Positions 36,066 to 46,341 of a stretch of DNA of 64,000 nucleotides are shown here, in pieces. Below the pieces are notes generated by a model. It was not told where the DNA came from. It did no database searches and saw only the letters and a program-made list of their open reading frames with translations. Every line of letters starts with the position of its first letter. Position 1 is the stretch's first letter. A program made the translations under genes and the position numbers. This DNA is from Thermotogota bacterium (GTDB lineage Bacteria > Thermotogota > Thermotogae > Thermotogales > DSM-5069): NCBI GenBank assembly GCA_029551145.1, contig JAKPGA010000004.1, positions 96,070-160,069 of the forward strand, in the 5' to 3' direction.

Positions 36066-36947
36066 TTGATCTACAGATTTCTGATATGGTCGGTTGTGTT
36101 CTTCTGGGGTATCTCTTTTGTTGCAACAAGGGTTGTAGTGCTCTCCATTCCTCCGGTGACGGCAGCGTTTATGAGATTTTTAATCGCCTCTGTTGCATTG
36201 ATTTTGATGACGAGAAAACTTCCAAAGCTTTTGAACTGGCACAGTTTCTTCGCTGGTTTTTGGGGTGTAACAATGTATTTCATCTTCGAGAACAGTGGAC
36301 TTGTCTATACTTATCCGACAAATGCCTCGCTCATAGTGTCCAGTGCGCCTATTTTGTACACACTCTTTTCCCACTTGATTCAGAAAAGAAAGACAACTCT
36401 TACTGAATATTTCGCTTCCTTGATTGCCTTTTTCGGTGTAGCGGTTGTCATATTGAACGGCAGGTTTGTTCTGAAGGTCAGTTTGAAAGGTGATCTTATG
36501 CTCCTTGGGGCTGCTTTTGCCTGGGTTTTCTACACCTATCATGTTGAGAAGATGCCAGATTCAGATTCACTCATTGGCGTGATGAGCATAACCTTCTGGG
36601 GCGTTATAACACTCTTTCCCTTTGCGATCTTGGAAAAAAGATCGCAGATCACTTTTAGCACGCCGGTGATCTTATCTTTGCTCTATCTTGGTATTATCTG
36701 TTCTGGTATCGCATACGTCTTCTGGAATATCGGTATAAGACGTGTCGGTGCCCGTTACACGACAAATACGATCTATTTCATACCCGTGATCACAAGTGTT
36801 GCTGAAGCGATTTTGCTGAAGAATCTGCCGAACCTTTACACAATCATCGGTGGTACACTTGTGCTCCTTGGCCTTTGGTTGTTCAACAAACAGGAAAGGA
36901 GGAAAGAAAGTGAAAGCCTTTCTCAGAGTAAGAATGAGCCAACATGA
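36066..36947 (+). CDS. EamA/DMT-family membrane transporter
   Basis: A 293-aa protein with about ten membrane spans in two EamA repeats ([12 protein letters not shown] at the start, [15 protein letters not shown] in the second repeat). TTG 36066 follows AGGAGGAG by 7-9 nt. Its end overlaps kal by 38 nt; being cotranscribed with kal-kce suggests it moves an amino acid or amine linked to that pathway, which is inference. It is a different paralog from the one at 6043. Confidence 0.87.
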   Translation: MIYRFLIWSVVFFWGISFVATRVVVLSIPPVTAAFMRFLIASVALILMTRKLPKLLNWHSFFAGFWGVTMYFIFENSGLVYTYPTNASLIVSSAPILYTLFSHLIQKRKTTLTEYFASLIAFFGVAVVILNGRFVLKVSLKGDLMLLGAAFAWVFYTYHVEKMPDSDSLIGVMSITFWGVITLFPFAILEKRSQITFSTPVILSLLYLGIICSGIAYVFWNIGIRRVGARYTTNTIYFIPVITSVAEAILLKNLPNLYTIIGGTLVLLGLWLFNKQERRKESESLSQSKNEPT

Positions 36948-37308
36948 TGCACACTACGCTGGAGGGTTAGTGGACGGCGCGAGAATTCTTCAGTTGATCG
37001 GCGATGTCGCTACAGAACTTTTGATAAGACACGATGGAGATGAGGGACTATTCAGAGCCTATGATTCCATAGAGTTTTTGAAACCGGTTTTCGCTGGAGA
37101 TTTTCTTGAAGTACATGGCGAGATTGTTGAAGTCGGGAAGAGCTCAAGAAAGATGAGGTTCGAAGTCTACAAGGTGATCACAAACGCGAACATACCTGGT
37201 CACGAATCAGCTTGCAATGTTCTTGACCCACCGGTTCTGGTAGTCAGGGCCAGTGGAACTTGTGTAGTTCCCACACAAAAACAGAGGAAGGTGAACAGAA
37301 ATGGATAA
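36910..37308 (+). CDS. kal: 3-aminobutyryl-CoA ammonia-lyase
   Basis: A 132-aa hotdog-fold enzyme that removes ammonia from 3-aminobutyryl-CoA to give crotonyl-CoA in lysine fermentation. The sequence has the family start [20 protein letters not shown] and the helix-turn block [24 protein letters not shown] 36910 follows AAAGGAGG. It overlaps kce by 8 nt, the usual kal-kce pairing, which makes the call firmer than the fold alone would. Confidence 0.88.
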   Translation: MKAFLRVRMSQHDAHYAGGLVDGARILQLIGDVATELLIRHDGDEGLFRAYDSIEFLKPVFAGDFLEVHGEIVEVGKSSRKMRFEVYKVITNANIPGHESACNVLDPPVLVVRASGTCVVPTQKQRKVNRNG

Positions 37309-38128
37309 ACTGATTATTACCGTAGCGGTCTGCGGTGCCGAGGTTACAAGACAGGACACACCGTATATTCCTTTGACACCCGAGGAAATCGCTCAACAGA
37401 CCTACGATGCGTATCTTGCCGGTGCCTCGATCGTCCATTTACATGTCAGAGACCAAGAAGGGAAACCAACCCAGGACGCGGAAATCTTCAAAAAAGTCGT
37501 GAAGATGATCAGGGAAAGGTGTGCTGATATCATTGTCCAAGTTTCAACAGGCGGTGCTGTCTGGATGAGTGCTGAAGAAAGGCTCCAATCACTGCAAGCA
37601 GATCCAGATATGGCTACCTTGACCACTGGAACTGTGAACTTTGGGAACGATGTTTTCATGAACAGCATGCCCATGGTTGAAAGATTCGCGTCAGCAATGA
37701 TGGAAAGGTCTATCATGCCAGAGTTTGAATGCTTTGATATGGGGCATATAGCAAATGCCATGCAGCTTGTGAAGAAACAGCTTGTAAAGGGTCATCTGCA
37801 CTTTGATTTCGTTATGGGTGTTCCTGGAGGCATAGCTGCTAATGCCAGAAACCTTGTTGCGATGGTCGATAATCTACCAGATGAAGCTACGTGGTCTGTA
37901 GCCGGTATAGGCAGGAATGAATTCACGATGGCTGCGATGGCGATAGCCATGGGAGGACATGTCAGGGTTGGCCTTGAGGACAATATCTACATAAGCAAAG
38001 GCGTTTTGGCAAAATCAAATGCCGAATTAGTTGAAAAGGTGGTAAGAATCGCCAAAGAACTTGGAAGGCAGGTCGCAACACCGCAGGAGGCAAGGCAGAT
38101 ACTTGGACTGAGGGGCAATGAAAGATGA
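37301..38128 (+). CDS. kce: 3-keto-5-aminohexanoate cleavage enzyme (BKACE family)
   Basis: A 275-aa zinc TIM-barrel enzyme (DUF849/BKACE) that converts 3-keto-5-aminohexanoate plus acetyl-CoA to acetoacetate and 3-aminobutyryl-CoA. Seen: [20 protein letters not shown] at the N terminus, the zinc pair in SIVHLHVRD, the [11 protein letters not shown] block, and [10 protein letters not shown] near the C terminus. The adjacent kal fits the lysine pathway specifically among BKACE activities. The other lysine-fermentation genes (kamA, kamDE, kdd) are not in this window. Confidence 0.92.
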   Translation: MDKLIITVAVCGAEVTRQDTPYIPLTPEEIAQQTYDAYLAGASIVHLHVRDQEGKPTQDAEIFKKVVKMIRERCADIIVQVSTGGAVWMSAEERLQSLQADPDMATLTTGTVNFGNDVFMNSMPMVERFASAMMERSIMPEFECFDMGHIANAMQLVKKQLVKGHLHFDFVMGVPGGIAANARNLVAMVDNLPDEATWSVAGIGRNEFTMAAMAIAMGGHVRVGLEDNIYISKGVLAKSNAELVEKVVRIAKELGRQVATPQEARQILGLRGNER

Positions 38129-39639
38129 AGGTGATCGTTGTCGATTATGGTTCTCAGTATACACAGCTCATAGCAAGGGTCATAAGGGAACTCGGTTATT
38201 ACAGCCAGGTTGTTCAGTACGATGAAGAGATAGACACCTCAGAGATCGGAGCGGTGGTTCTATCTGGGGGACCTGCCAGTGTATATGAAGAGAATGCACC
38301 AAAGCTGCCCAAGTGGTTTGATCGATATAAAGGAAAGGTTTTGGGAATCTGTTACGGAATGCAGCTTGTCTCTCATGAACTCGGTGGAATCGTTGAGCGA
38401 GGAGAGGTGGCTGAGTACGGTAGAACTGAGATCGAGTTAGTTGACGCGGATCTGATTTTCTCTCAAATAGAAGATAAGCAGACGGTTTGGATGAGCCACG
38501 GAGATCATGTGAAAAAACTGCCAATGGGTTTCAGAGTTTTGGCAAAATCGAAGGACGGTATCATAGCAGCCGCAACAGATGACAAAAGATTCTGGCTTTT
38601 ACAATTCCACCCAGAGGTGCGGCACACAGTCCGAGGCAGGGAGATCATCGGAAACTTCCTTTCCAAGATCTGCGGACTTTCTGCGAATTGGAACTTAGAG
38701 GATTTCATAAAACAGAAGATTGAAGAACTCAAAATTCAGTTGTCTGGAAAAAAGGTTATCGCAGCTCTCTCTGGAGGCGTAGATTCCTCGGTAGCCTGCG
38801 TGCTGGTGCACAGGGCAATCGGCGGCAATCTTTTGAATGTCTTTGTCGATCACGGTTTGTTGAGAAAGAACGAAGAGAACGAAGTGCCAAGGGTTTTCAA
38901 ACAGATGCTCGGTTTGAACCTTGTCAAGATAGATGCAAGGGAATTATTCTTGGAGAAGCTCAAAGGTGTAACAGATCCTGAAAGGAAGAGAAAGATCATT
39001 GGAGAACAATTCATAAGGGTCTTTGAGAAGCAGGCTCAGGATTATGGTGCAACGCACTTGGTTCAAGGAACAATCTACTCCGATGTGATAGAGAGTGCGC
39101 ATTCTGGCAAGAGAACTGCTGCCATAAAAAGTCACCACAACGTCGGTGGACTACCTGAGCGCATGAATCTTGAGATTGTTGAGCCACTCAGAAATCTTTT
39201 CAAAGACGAAGTGAGAATCGTTGGTGAGATTTTGGGAATACCGCGTTCGATCATTCACCGTCAGCCCTTCCCAGGACCAGGTCTTGGTGTGAGAATAGTA
39301 GGTGAAATAACCCAGGAGAAGCTTGCGATTCTGAAAGAGGCAGACAGTATTTTCATAGACACCTTGAAAGAAACTGGTTGGTATGAAAAGACTTGGCAGG
39401 CCTTTGCGGTACTCTTGCCCGTTAGGTCGGTCGGTGTGCGAGGGGATCAGAGAGCCTACGACTATGTTCTGGCTTTAAGGTCTGTCGATAGTGTTGAGGG
39501 TATGACAGCAGATTGGTCAAGGCTTCCCCACGAGGTGCTCGATCTTGTGTCAAGGAGAATTCTCAACACAGTAAAAGGTATTGGGAGGGTAGTCTACGAC
39601 ATCAGCTCAAAGCCCCCGGCGACGATCGAATGGGAATAA
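38125..39639 (+). CDS. guaA: GMP synthase (glutamine-hydrolysing)
   Basis: Converts XMP to GMP with glutamine and ATP. The 504-aa enzyme has an N-terminal class I amidotransferase domain (catalytic Cys in GICYGMQL, His in FHPEVRHT), the ATP pyrophosphatase P-loop ALSGGVDSSV near residue 213 and a C-terminal dimerisation domain with QPFPGPGLGVRI. Its ATG overlaps the kce stop by 4 nt, an unusual operon partner for lysine fermentation. Confidence 0.97.
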   Translation: MKVIVVDYGSQYTQLIARVIRELGYYSQVVQYDEEIDTSEIGAVVLSGGPASVYEENAPKLPKWFDRYKGKVLGICYGMQLVSHELGGIVERGEVAEYGRTEIELVDADLIFSQIEDKQTVWMSHGDHVKKLPMGFRVLAKSKDGIIAAATDDKRFWLLQFHPEVRHTVRGREIIGNFLSKICGLSANWNLEDFIKQKIEELKIQLSGKKVIAALSGGVDSSVACVLVHRAIGGNLLNVFVDHGLLRKNEENEVPRVFKQMLGLNLVKIDARELFLEKLKGVTDPERKRKIIGEQFIRVFEKQAQDYGATHLVQGTIYSDVIESAHSGKRTAAIKSHHNVGGLPERMNLEIVEPLRNLFKDEVRIVGEILGIPRSIIHRQPFPGPGLGVRIVGEITQEKLAILKEADSIFIDTLKETGWYEKTWQAFAVLLPVRSVGVRGDQRAYDYVLALRSVDSVEGMTADWSRLPHEVLDLVSRRILNTVKGIGRVVYDISSKPPATIEWE

Positions 39640-39679
39640 TCTGAGTCTTTTCGCCTCCTCCTTCTTCAGAAATCTGACT

Positions 39680-40783
39680 GTGCTGAACTACGATATGCTC
39701 TTGCAGTTCAGAATGAGAGAACTGTCATCTTCACTCTTCACGATAGGACTTCTCTCAACCATAACAAGCGCCGTTGGTAGCTTGGCTTCACCATTCTGGG
39801 GAGCGATTAGTGATGAGTTCAAAAGCAGAAAGAAGGTCCTTTTGTTGCCCTTGGTCGTTGCCTTTGCCGTTTTACCGCTTTACTCTGTGTCAGCAAAGCC
39901 CTATCACTTCTTCTTAGTTGGCATGATCTTCACCTTTTTTTCATCTGTTTTTGAGCCTGTTTGCACTGCCATCTTGATAGAATCTTCCAATTTGAAAACA
40001 AATATAACGATATTCACACTCAACGCCGTGAACTCATTCGGCATGGGACTGGGTAGGATAATCATTTCTCCGTTGTTAAATGTTGTCAGCGTTGTCTGGG
40101 CGATGAATATCATGTACCTTATTTCTCTGTTAGTGATTCTTTTTGCCTTTTTCGCACCAGATGCCGACCACAAACGTTATGAGATCATCAGAACGAATCT
40201 GCAAAGAATGTTCTCTGCCATAGCTTCAAGAAATGTGCTCAGAAAAAACAACCTTTGGGCAATGTACCTTGGTTCCTTTTTCAGACAACTGGGTATCGGT
40301 GGCACCTTCGCCTTGATAGGTGTTTATCTGACTGAAACGGTGGGCTTGAGCAAAGCACAAAGTGTTCTTTTGGCTTCTGCAAACCCGTTTTTACAGGTGC
40401 CATCTCACATATTTTTTGGGTGGCTTGTCGGGAAATCTTCTTCAAAGGATATCGCAGCTTTTGGCATGTTTCTCTCGGGTCTCGGTGCCATGTTGTTTGC
40501 TGTCAGCGGCAACTACATCATGGTTTTAGTAGCTTACGCGGTTTCAGGTTTGGGCTTTGGTGCCTTCATAAATGGGGCAACCAATTTCGTTTCTCAGAAT
40601 GTCCCGGAAAACAGACGGGCGGAGTTTCTCGGTTTACTCACCTCCGCCCGTTCCTTTGGAAGCCTCTTTGGACCTTTGCTGGCTGGGTTACTCTCTGAGG
40701 TCTCTTTTGTTTTGATGTTTGCCGTTATGGCTGTGATTATGCTGTTTGGAGCACTACTCACTATGGTATACTGTCAGCGTTGA
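39680..40783 (+). CDS. MFS transporter (start uncertain)
   Basis: A major facilitator protein with some twelve hydrophobic spans; SPFWGAISDEFKSRKK is the loop 2-3 signature and a related loop FFGWLVGKSSSKD starts the second half. Substrate unknown. GTG 39680 is the first ordinary start codon, but it has no ribosome site and would cut away most of the first membrane span. The frame stays open upstream, where CTG 39641 begins LSLFASSFFRNLTVLNYD, a natural first span, directly after guaA. The true start may be that CTG or another rare codon. It overlaps the convergent gene at 40774 by 10 nt. Confidence 0.8.
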   Translation: MLNYDMLLQFRMRELSSSLFTIGLLSTITSAVGSLASPFWGAISDEFKSRKKVLLLPLVVAFAVLPLYSVSAKPYHFFLVGMIFTFFSSVFEPVCTAILIESSNLKTNITIFTLNAVNSFGMGLGRIIISPLLNVVSVVWAMNIMYLISLLVILFAFFAPDADHKRYEIIRTNLQRMFSAIASRNVLRKNNLWAMYLGSFFRQLGIGGTFALIGVYLTETVGLSKAQSVLLASANPFLQVPSHIFFGWLVGKSSSKDIAAFGMFLSGLGAMLFAVSGNYIMVLVAYAVSGLGFGAFINGATNFVSQNVPENRRAEFLGLLTSARSFGSLFGPLLAGLLSEVSFVLMFAVMAVIMLFGALLTMVYCQR

Positions 40784-41160
40784 TCTGGCCTTTCCTGCAT
40801 TCGAAACATATTTGTTCTCTCATTGTCTGCGATCAGAGCCTTTCTGCGATGAACGGCATTCAAAGCCATTCTCTTGAGAATAGCGGTTATGTCGCTCTTT
40901 TTCAGAACTTCCTCTCCTAAGATCTTCTCGAGGTTGGGAGACAAGCGATAACCATTTTCACTTTCTGGGTCAAAATAGATTTGATCAATCTGATTTCTTG
41001 TGATCTGAGGGTTGATCTTGTTCAAAAGTCCTATGGCGAATTCCACAAACACATCGGCTGTTTCTTCGGGCCTTTTCGTGTTGGATAGCCTTTCTCGGTA
41101 GGCGCTTTCAATCTCCTTTTCAAGTTTCACAAAGGACAGAACCTTTTCACCCTTCTTCAT
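40774..41160 (-). CDS. Hypothetical protein, Thermotogae-type
   Basis: A 128-aa highly charged soluble protein, mostly helical by composition, with no recognised domain. The ATG at 41160 is preceded by GGGGG at about 9 nt. It begins 15 nt after rsmE and is the last gene of the long minus-strand run from ruvC. A small helper of translation or RNA metabolism is possible from context only. Confidence 0.7.
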   Translation of the reverse strand: MKKGEKVLSFVKLEKEIESAYRERLSNTKRPEETADVFVEFAIGLLNKINPQITRNQIDQIYFDPESENGYRLSPNLEKILGEEVLKKSDITAILKRMALNAVHRRKALIADNERTNMFRMQERPDQR

Positions 41161-41175
41161 TTGATCGGCCCCCTT

Positions 41176-41850
41176 TCAGATCTTTCTGTTCAAAAAGCTT
41201 GCCATCCCAACGGTGAGAATTGCCGCTGTCTCAAATCTGAGTATCTTTCTACCAAGGCTCAGCAGTTCCCCACTCTGTCTGAGTAGATCGAGCTCTGTTT
41301 TCTCGAAATCTCCCTCTGGTCCAACGATTATCGTGACATTTGCCTTGAAATCATCGATCTTTGCAAGTCTACCGGATTGATGAAGTACGATTACCTTGTT
41401 CTGATGTTTGACAAAACTCAGATCTTCATAAAGTTCAAGATCTGGAAAAAGACACCTAAAACACTGTTTTGCTGAATCTCTGATGATGAGCCTGATTTTC
41501 TCTTCCTTGCACAAATAAGATTTGCTTCGACGAGATTTGTAGATTATTATTTTATCTACGCCGAGTTCAACTGATTTCTCGACCAGAAGGCGGAGTCTGT
41601 CCCAATTCTGCGACGCAACACACACAACCAAACCGATGTCTTTTTCTTCTATTTTATTAGACTCCGTGATGAGTGCGCTGGATCGGTCTTTACCGATCTG
41701 AGTTAACTTGCATTTGTATAGATTGCCTTCGCCATCTGTTATGAGCAACGGTTCATCAATCTTGAGTCTCACTACCTTCAGATGCTGTGTTTCGTGTTCA
41801 TCCAGCTCGATGTATTTTCCCACGGGTTTGCCGAAGAACAGATGTGGCAA
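41176..41850 (-). CDS. rsmE: 16S rRNA m3U1498 methyltransferase
   Basis: Methylates N3 of U1498 in 16S rRNA. A 224-aa SPOUT enzyme: an N-terminal PUA-like domain with HETQHLKVVRLK, and a C-terminal knot with the SAM-binding TIIVGPEGDFEKTELD and LSLGRKILRFETA. The TTG start at 41850 abuts the serS stop and has GAGGTG upstream. Confidence 0.94.
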   Translation of the reverse strand: MPHLFFGKPVGKYIELDEHETQHLKVVRLKIDEPLLITDGEGNLYKCKLTQIGKDRSSALITESNKIEEKDIGLVVCVASQNWDRLRLLVEKSVELGVDKIIIYKSRRSKSYLCKEEKIRLIIRDSAKQCFRCLFPDLELYEDLSFVKHQNKVIVLHQSGRLAKIDDFKANVTIIVGPEGDFEKTELDLLRQSGELLSLGRKILRFETAAILTVGMASFLNRKI

Positions 41851-43125
41851 TTACCCGAGCACCTCACAACCAAGGTACGGTTGCAGCGCTTTAGGAACAT
41901 CTATTTTTCCATCGGGTCTCTGGTAGTTTTCAACCACTGCCACCAAGGTCCTACCTATTGCGACACCAGAACCGTTGAGGGTGTGGACGAAGGCGAGTTT
42001 TCCATCCTTTCTCCTGTATCTCATATTCCCTCTTCTGGCTTGAAAATCGGTGTCGTTACTGCACGAAGATATTTCCTTGTACGCGTTGTATGAAGGTAAC
42101 CACACCTCAAGATCGTAAGTCTTTGCTGCACCAAACCCAAGGTCTCCTGTACACAGTTGAATCACTCTGTACGGCAGTTCGAGTCTCTTGAGAACATCTT
42201 CAGCGTGCGAAACGAGTTTTTCTAAATCTTCAAAGGATCGTTCTGGGGTCGTTATCCAGACCAGCTCAACCTTATCGAATTGGTGTTGGCGGATCATTCC
42301 TCGAACATCTTTGCCATAGCTTCCCGCTTCTCTTCTGTAGCATGGTGTGTAAGCTGTGTAAAGCAGTGGCAACTCCTTTTCCTCAAGAATCTCATCGGAC
42401 CTCAGTGCGACCAGCGGTACCTCTGCGGTTGGTATCAGAAAAAGATCATCGGCTTCTATTCTGTAGGCCTCTTCTTCAAACTTCGGCAACTGTCCCGTGG
42501 TCGTCATTGTGCTTCTTTTAACAAGGTGTGGCACCCAGACTTCTGTATAGCCGTGTTCCTTCGTGTGCAAATCGAGCATGAAATTCATCAGCGCTCTTTC
42601 AAGTCTTGCAAAGTCCTTGTACATCACTGTGAATCTTGAACCGCTCAGCTTTGAAGCCCGGTCGAAGTCCATGAGTCCCAAGGCTGGTCCCAAATCCCAA
42701 TGTGCCTGGGCTGGAAAATCAAACTTTCTCGGTTCTCCCCACCTGCGTATTTCAGGATTGAACGTCTCGTCCTTCCCAATCGGTACAGATGAATCGGGTA
42801 TGTTGGGCACAAAAAGAACCAACCTGTTTATCTGTTGTTCTATCTCCTTCAGTTCAGATTCTATTGAATCTATCTGCTCACCTATCTTCTTGCCCTCATT
42901 CATCAGAGCCTCTACTTCCTGTGAACTGCCTGAAGCCTTCTTCTGCGCCACCTGCTTTGAGATCGCGTTTCTCTGAGAACGTAACTGATTCACCTGATTT
43001 GTCAAGTTGCGAAATCTCACATCCAAAGAGAGTATGTCGTCTACGATCTTTGTATCCTGGTTTCTATTCAAAAGCGCCTGCTTCACAAAATCAGGTTTTT
43101 CACGAATCAATTTGATGTCAATCAC
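41851..43125 (-). CDS. serS: Seryl-tRNA synthetase
   Basis: Charges tRNA-Ser and tRNA-Sec. The 424-aa class II synthetase begins [18 protein letters not shown], has the long helical arm (about 30-105; [16 protein letters not shown]), motif 2 ([18 protein letters not shown]) and motif 3 ([20 protein letters not shown]). GTG 43125 is chosen after GGAGGAG; the in-frame extension to 43203 would run into the preceding gene. Confidence 0.96.
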   Translation of the reverse strand: MIDIKLIREKPDFVKQALLNRNQDTKIVDDILSLDVRFRNLTNQVNQLRSQRNAISKQVAQKKASGSSQEVEALMNEGKKIGEQIDSIESELKEIEQQINRLVLFVPNIPDSSVPIGKDETFNPEIRRWGEPRKFDFPAQAHWDLGPALGLMDFDRASKLSGSRFTVMYKDFARLERALMNFMLDLHTKEHGYTEVWVPHLVKRSTMTTTGQLPKFEEEAYRIEADDLFLIPTAEVPLVALRSDEILEEKELPLLYTAYTPCYRREAGSYGKDVRGMIRQHQFDKVELVWITTPERSFEDLEKLVSHAEDVLKRLELPYRVIQLCTGDLGFGAAKTYDLEVWLPSYNAYKEISSCSNDTDFQARRGNMRYRRKDGKLAFVHTLNGSGVAIGRTLVAVVENYQRPDGKIDVPKALQPYLGCEVLG

Positions 43126-43129
43126 CCTA

Positions 43130-43753
43130 TCACTCCTCCACAACCAATTCAACCTTGGCGTTGGTTGCAACCATTTTATCATCAACTGTTGAAATCTGCA
43201 CACTATCAGCCCACATTTTTATATTCTTGTCATGGTCCAACAAGATCACATTGCCTTCGAGGTCTATTTTGCCAGCCTTTCTGTCGTAGAAGAACTTCTT
43301 TGCCGTTGCCTCGATCTTGCCTTTGAATATCTTGACTGTCTCCTGTGCGCTTCCTTTGAAGATGTCTTTGTCAAGATCGATATCCATGCTGTCACAGCTT
43401 ATCAATATAGTATCGGTACTCTCCTTGTCAGCCACCTCTGCTCTCACATCACCTATCATTGTGCCCGTTTTGAGTTTTATATCATACTTCAGCGTTGTCG
43501 AAGTGGCAACACCATCCTCGAAGAATACCTCAGATTTGTTTGCGTCGACCAATCTCCATTCATTTTGGTACTTTGACACCTTCATGGACTGGCAGTTGAC
43601 CTTGATTTTGTCTTCCTCGATCTCAACCTTCACATTTCCCTCGTAGAAAGCCTGCTCTTTTTCGGGTTTCACATAATCGGCGACTATGTGCACGGTTTTC
43701 GGAAAATACAGTATCGCAAGAATACAAAAAACAAAGGTAATTGTTTTTCTCAC
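43130..43753 (-). CDS. OstA/LptA-like periplasmic protein
   Basis: A 207-aa secreted protein (signal peptide about 1-24) with the beta-jellyroll pattern of the OstA/LptA superfamily: [20 protein letters not shown], later [18 protein letters not shown] and [14 protein letters not shown]. LptA carries lipopolysaccharide in Proteobacteria; Thermotogae have no classical LPS, so the role here is likely in toga/outer-sheath assembly or another lipid carrier. It lies 11 nt after the Omp-alpha-like gene. Confidence 0.8.
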   Translation of the reverse strand: MRKTITFVFCILAILYFPKTVHIVADYVKPEKEQAFYEGNVKVEIEEDKIKVNCQSMKVSKYQNEWRLVDANKSEVFFEDGVATSTTLKYDIKLKTGTMIGDVRAEVADKESTDTILISCDSMDIDLDKDIFKGSAQETVKIFKGKIEATAKKFFYDRKAGKIDLEGNVILLDHDKNIKMWADSVQISTVDDKMVATNAKVELVVEE

Positions 43754-43764
43754 GCCATTTCACC

Positions 43765-44919
43765 TCAAAATTGTCCCATGGCAAAGATCAAAGCGAGCAC
43801 ACCAACGATGGCACCAGCTCCACCGATGAGATAGGCCGTCAAAAGATTACTCTCCAAATTCCTCTGCTTTGCTTCAAGCTCAGCTATTCTCTTTTGAAGC
43901 GTTTCGGTCTCGATGCTTTGAACGTTCTTCTCCAATTTTCCAAGGCTGAGTTCTGTGTTTTCAATTCTTTGAGAGAGATCTGCAATCGAATTCTGCATAG
44001 CAACCAATTGATCTTTGCTCGCGAGTGTTTCCAGAATTTTCATGTTCTGTTGCAGCTCCTCAACCTGACTTTTCACCGTCATCAAGTTTTGCTCGTAATC
44101 TGACAGCATCTTTTTTTGTGTCGAAAGATCGTTCTGAAGGCCTTTGGTCAGAACATCCAACCTTGTCGAAAGATCGAGAAGCTTTTGATCAAAGAGTTTT
44201 CCCTGCGCATAGAGCTGGACATTCATGTCATCTCTCAACTTTTGAATCGCCTGTGTATTTTCATTTGTTTTGGAAGAGATACTGTCTATACTATTTCTAA
44301 CGGAGGAAAGATCTTTTGAAATATTCGATTGATTGGTTTCTATTGTCGAGATCTTGGTGTTGAGCAGTTCCACACTCTTGTCAGAGCTTGCAAGTTGTTT
44401 CTGAAGAGATGAAGTCAGATCTTCAAGCGCGCTAACCCTCGAGAAGAGTGGTTCATATCTCGAAAGCTGTAGTTGCTGGTTTTTCAAAGCCTCGTCGAAT
44501 TCCTTTCGCAATTTGTCGTAGACTTGCTGGGACAGTTTGTCAGACTGACTCTGCATCTGTGCCAAGGCATTCTCAAAGTCTTTCAGTCTCTGTTCGTAGG
44601 TCTTATAAGCCGCCTCGATTCCCAGCACCTTTGTCGATAATTCTTGCTGGTTTTTCTCAAAACTGCCCAGTTTCTTTGGCACGTCTTGAAGTTGGAAATT
44701 CTTCAGGATGTTGTACAAATACTGGGCGATGTCAAACCTCGTTGTCAACAACCCGCCTCTGAAGTTCCCATTTTCGTCGAGTTCCATGATCTTGTTCTCG
44801 ATCATAAAAGAGACCGGTTCATAGATGTCAAGAACAGGTGAAACATCCTTTATCTTCACCTCTGCGCAGAACGATAAGACTACAAAACTAAAAAGAATAA
44901 AGAAGATGGCTTTTCGCAT
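43765..44919 (-). CDS. Omp-alpha-like toga protein (SLH-like head, long coiled coil, C-terminal anchor)
   Basis: A 384-aa envelope protein built like the T. maritima Omp-alpha spacer: signal peptide (about 1-19), an SLH-like head (about 25-75; YEPVSFMIENKIMELDENGN and LLTTRFDIAQYL), a coiled coil from about 90 to 350, and a C-terminal hydrophobic anchor (TAYLIGGAGAIVGVLALIF) ending in Phe. Such proteins span the gap between cell wall and toga. ATG 44919 is chosen for its 8-nt distance from GGAGG; earlier GTG/ATG codons overlap that site. Confidence 0.85.
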   Translation of the reverse strand: MRKAIFFILFSFVVLSFCAEVKIKDVSPVLDIYEPVSFMIENKIMELDENGNFRGGLLTTRFDIAQYLYNILKNFQLQDVPKKLGSFEKNQQELSTKVLGIEAAYKTYEQRLKDFENALAQMQSQSDKLSQQVYDKLRKEFDEALKNQQLQLSRYEPLFSRVSALEDLTSSLQKQLASSDKSVELLNTKISTIETNQSNISKDLSSVRNSIDSISSKTNENTQAIQKLRDDMNVQLYAQGKLFDQKLLDLSTRLDVLTKGLQNDLSTQKKMLSDYEQNLMTVKSQVEELQQNMKILETLASKDQLVAMQNSIADLSQRIENTELSLGKLEKNVQSIETETLQKRIAELEAKQRNLESNLLTAYLIGGAGAIVGVLALIFAMGQF

Positions 44920-44934
44920 TCTCATCACCTCCGA

Positions 44935-46341
44935 TCAATGGACATAGACAACTTGCCCAGCTTCAACCTGCACCTGAAACTCTTTGCCACCTGTTTGCAC
45001 AAGATAGATACCTGGTTTCACTGAATAGAATAACACAGGAGTGAGCCCCACAAACTTTTGATTCACATAGCATTTTGTCACTGCGTCGCTGAAGATACAA
45101 AGATAACCAAGGTCCTCAGTTGGTTTTATCAGGTGCAATGAACCAGCGTTGAATTGAAGTGTCCTCTTAGTTTTGGTGTCCGAATCGATCTCGATTGTGT
45201 GAAATCCCACAGGCAGATAGGTAACCGCCAACGGGTAGAAGGTCACACCTTCAATAACGTATTTGGTATCCTTAAACCTTGGCATTATCAGAGTTGCGTA
45301 ATCGAAATTGATTTTCACAGAATCTGTTTGTTCAAGATCTACCAAACCTGCCCACGATCTTTCACCGAGTTTTGCCTCAACCCAATGAAGATCACCAGAA
45401 ACCTTTATCTTCGATGATCCCCTTGAAACGGCCTTACCATCCACATAGACCATCGCATCATCGACAGTTTGGATGTTCAAGACTTTCGTAACTGGCGTCA
45501 AGTAAACCGTCAGTTCATTCATGCCCTGCTGTGGTGTGAACGTAATCTGTTTAGTCTCATAACCTTCCGCGCTTATTCTGAGCGCGATCTCCTTCAGTGG
45601 GATTTCGGTGAATAGAGCGGGTTGAATCTTCTTGCGATCTTCAAATTCCACGACTGCGTGGTCTGGTACCACATGGACCTTGATGGTGGCACAAGGAATC
45701 AGTGTGAACTCAAAGGTTTGTTTTTGAAGATTGTTCACACTGATCTGTTCGGTTAGGGTGAAAAAGTCATCTGTCTTCAAGGTGAGTGTGTGCTTCCCAG
45801 GTGCAAGATTTACGGACAATGGGGTTTTTCCAGCTTCTTTTCCATCGATCAAGACCGTCGAGATGGGCTTGGAATATATGGTGACAGTGGGGATTTGATC
45901 GAGTTTGTAATTGATGTCTTTCTTCTCAAAGCCCTGAATCTTCACTTTGTCGACTATTTCACAATAGCCTTGCTTTTGAATCGCAACACTGTGTTCCCCA
46001 GGTGGTAAGATCACTTCAACCGGTGTTTTTCCTGAATAGGTGTTGTTTATGAAAACCTCCGCCTCAGATGGTTGTGAGTCGATTCTCAGAGTCGAGGCGG
46101 GTGTCAGAGTCACGTGATATGTCTTAGAGGCATCATCTATGAACAGCTCCTTTGAAAGATAACCAGGTTTTGAAAACACCACCGTTGCTGGTGTGATGAT
46201 ATCAAACGTAGCGAAGCCTGATCTATCAGTTATCGCAAGAACTGTCTGCTGATACCGCACCTCCACATTGGGTGGGTTTGTTACCACGTTCACCGCAAAA
46301 CAAGTTGATGCAACAAGAAGTATTGCTAAGAATTTCTGCAC
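44935..46341 (-). CDS. Secreted multi-PEGA-domain protein
   Basis: A 468-aa exported protein with a signal peptide (about 1-17, cut near CFAVN) and about five tandem PEGA-type beta domains. The clearest two cover about residues 80-215 (EVFINNTYSGKTPVEVILPP and VLIDGKEAGKTPLSVNLAPG); the last sits at the C terminus. PEGA domains are found in surface-layer and cell-wall proteins. Being between marR and the Omp-alpha-like gene points to an envelope function. It overlaps marR by 16 nt. Confidence 0.87.
   Translation of the reverse strand: MQKFLAILLVASTCFAVNVVTNPPNVEVRYQQTVLAITDRSGFATFDIITPATVVFSKPGYLSKELFIDDASKTYHVTLTPASTLRIDSQPSEAEVFINNTYSGKTPVEVILPPGEHSVAIQKQGYCEIVDKVKIQGFEKKDINYKLDQIPTVTIYSKPISTVLIDGKEAGKTPLSVNLAPGKHTLTLKTDDFFTLTEQISVNNLQKQTFEFTLIPCATIKVHVVPDHAVVEFEDRKKIQPALFTEIPLKEIALRISAEGYETKQITFTPQQGMNELTVYLTPVTKVLNIQTVDDAMVYVDGKAVSRGSSKIKVSGDLHWVEAKLGERSWAGLVDLEQTDSVKINFDYATLIMPRFKDTKYVIEGVTFYPLAVTYLPVGFHTIEIDSDTKTKRTLQFNAGSLHLIKPTEDLGYLCIFSDAVTKCYVNQKFVGLTPVLFYSVKPGIYLVQTGGKEFQVQVEAGQVVYVH

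Noticed and set aside
41782..42093. 103-codon plus-strand ORF opposite the serS/rsmE junction
   Set aside because: Antisense shadow of two confident genes, no ribosome site.
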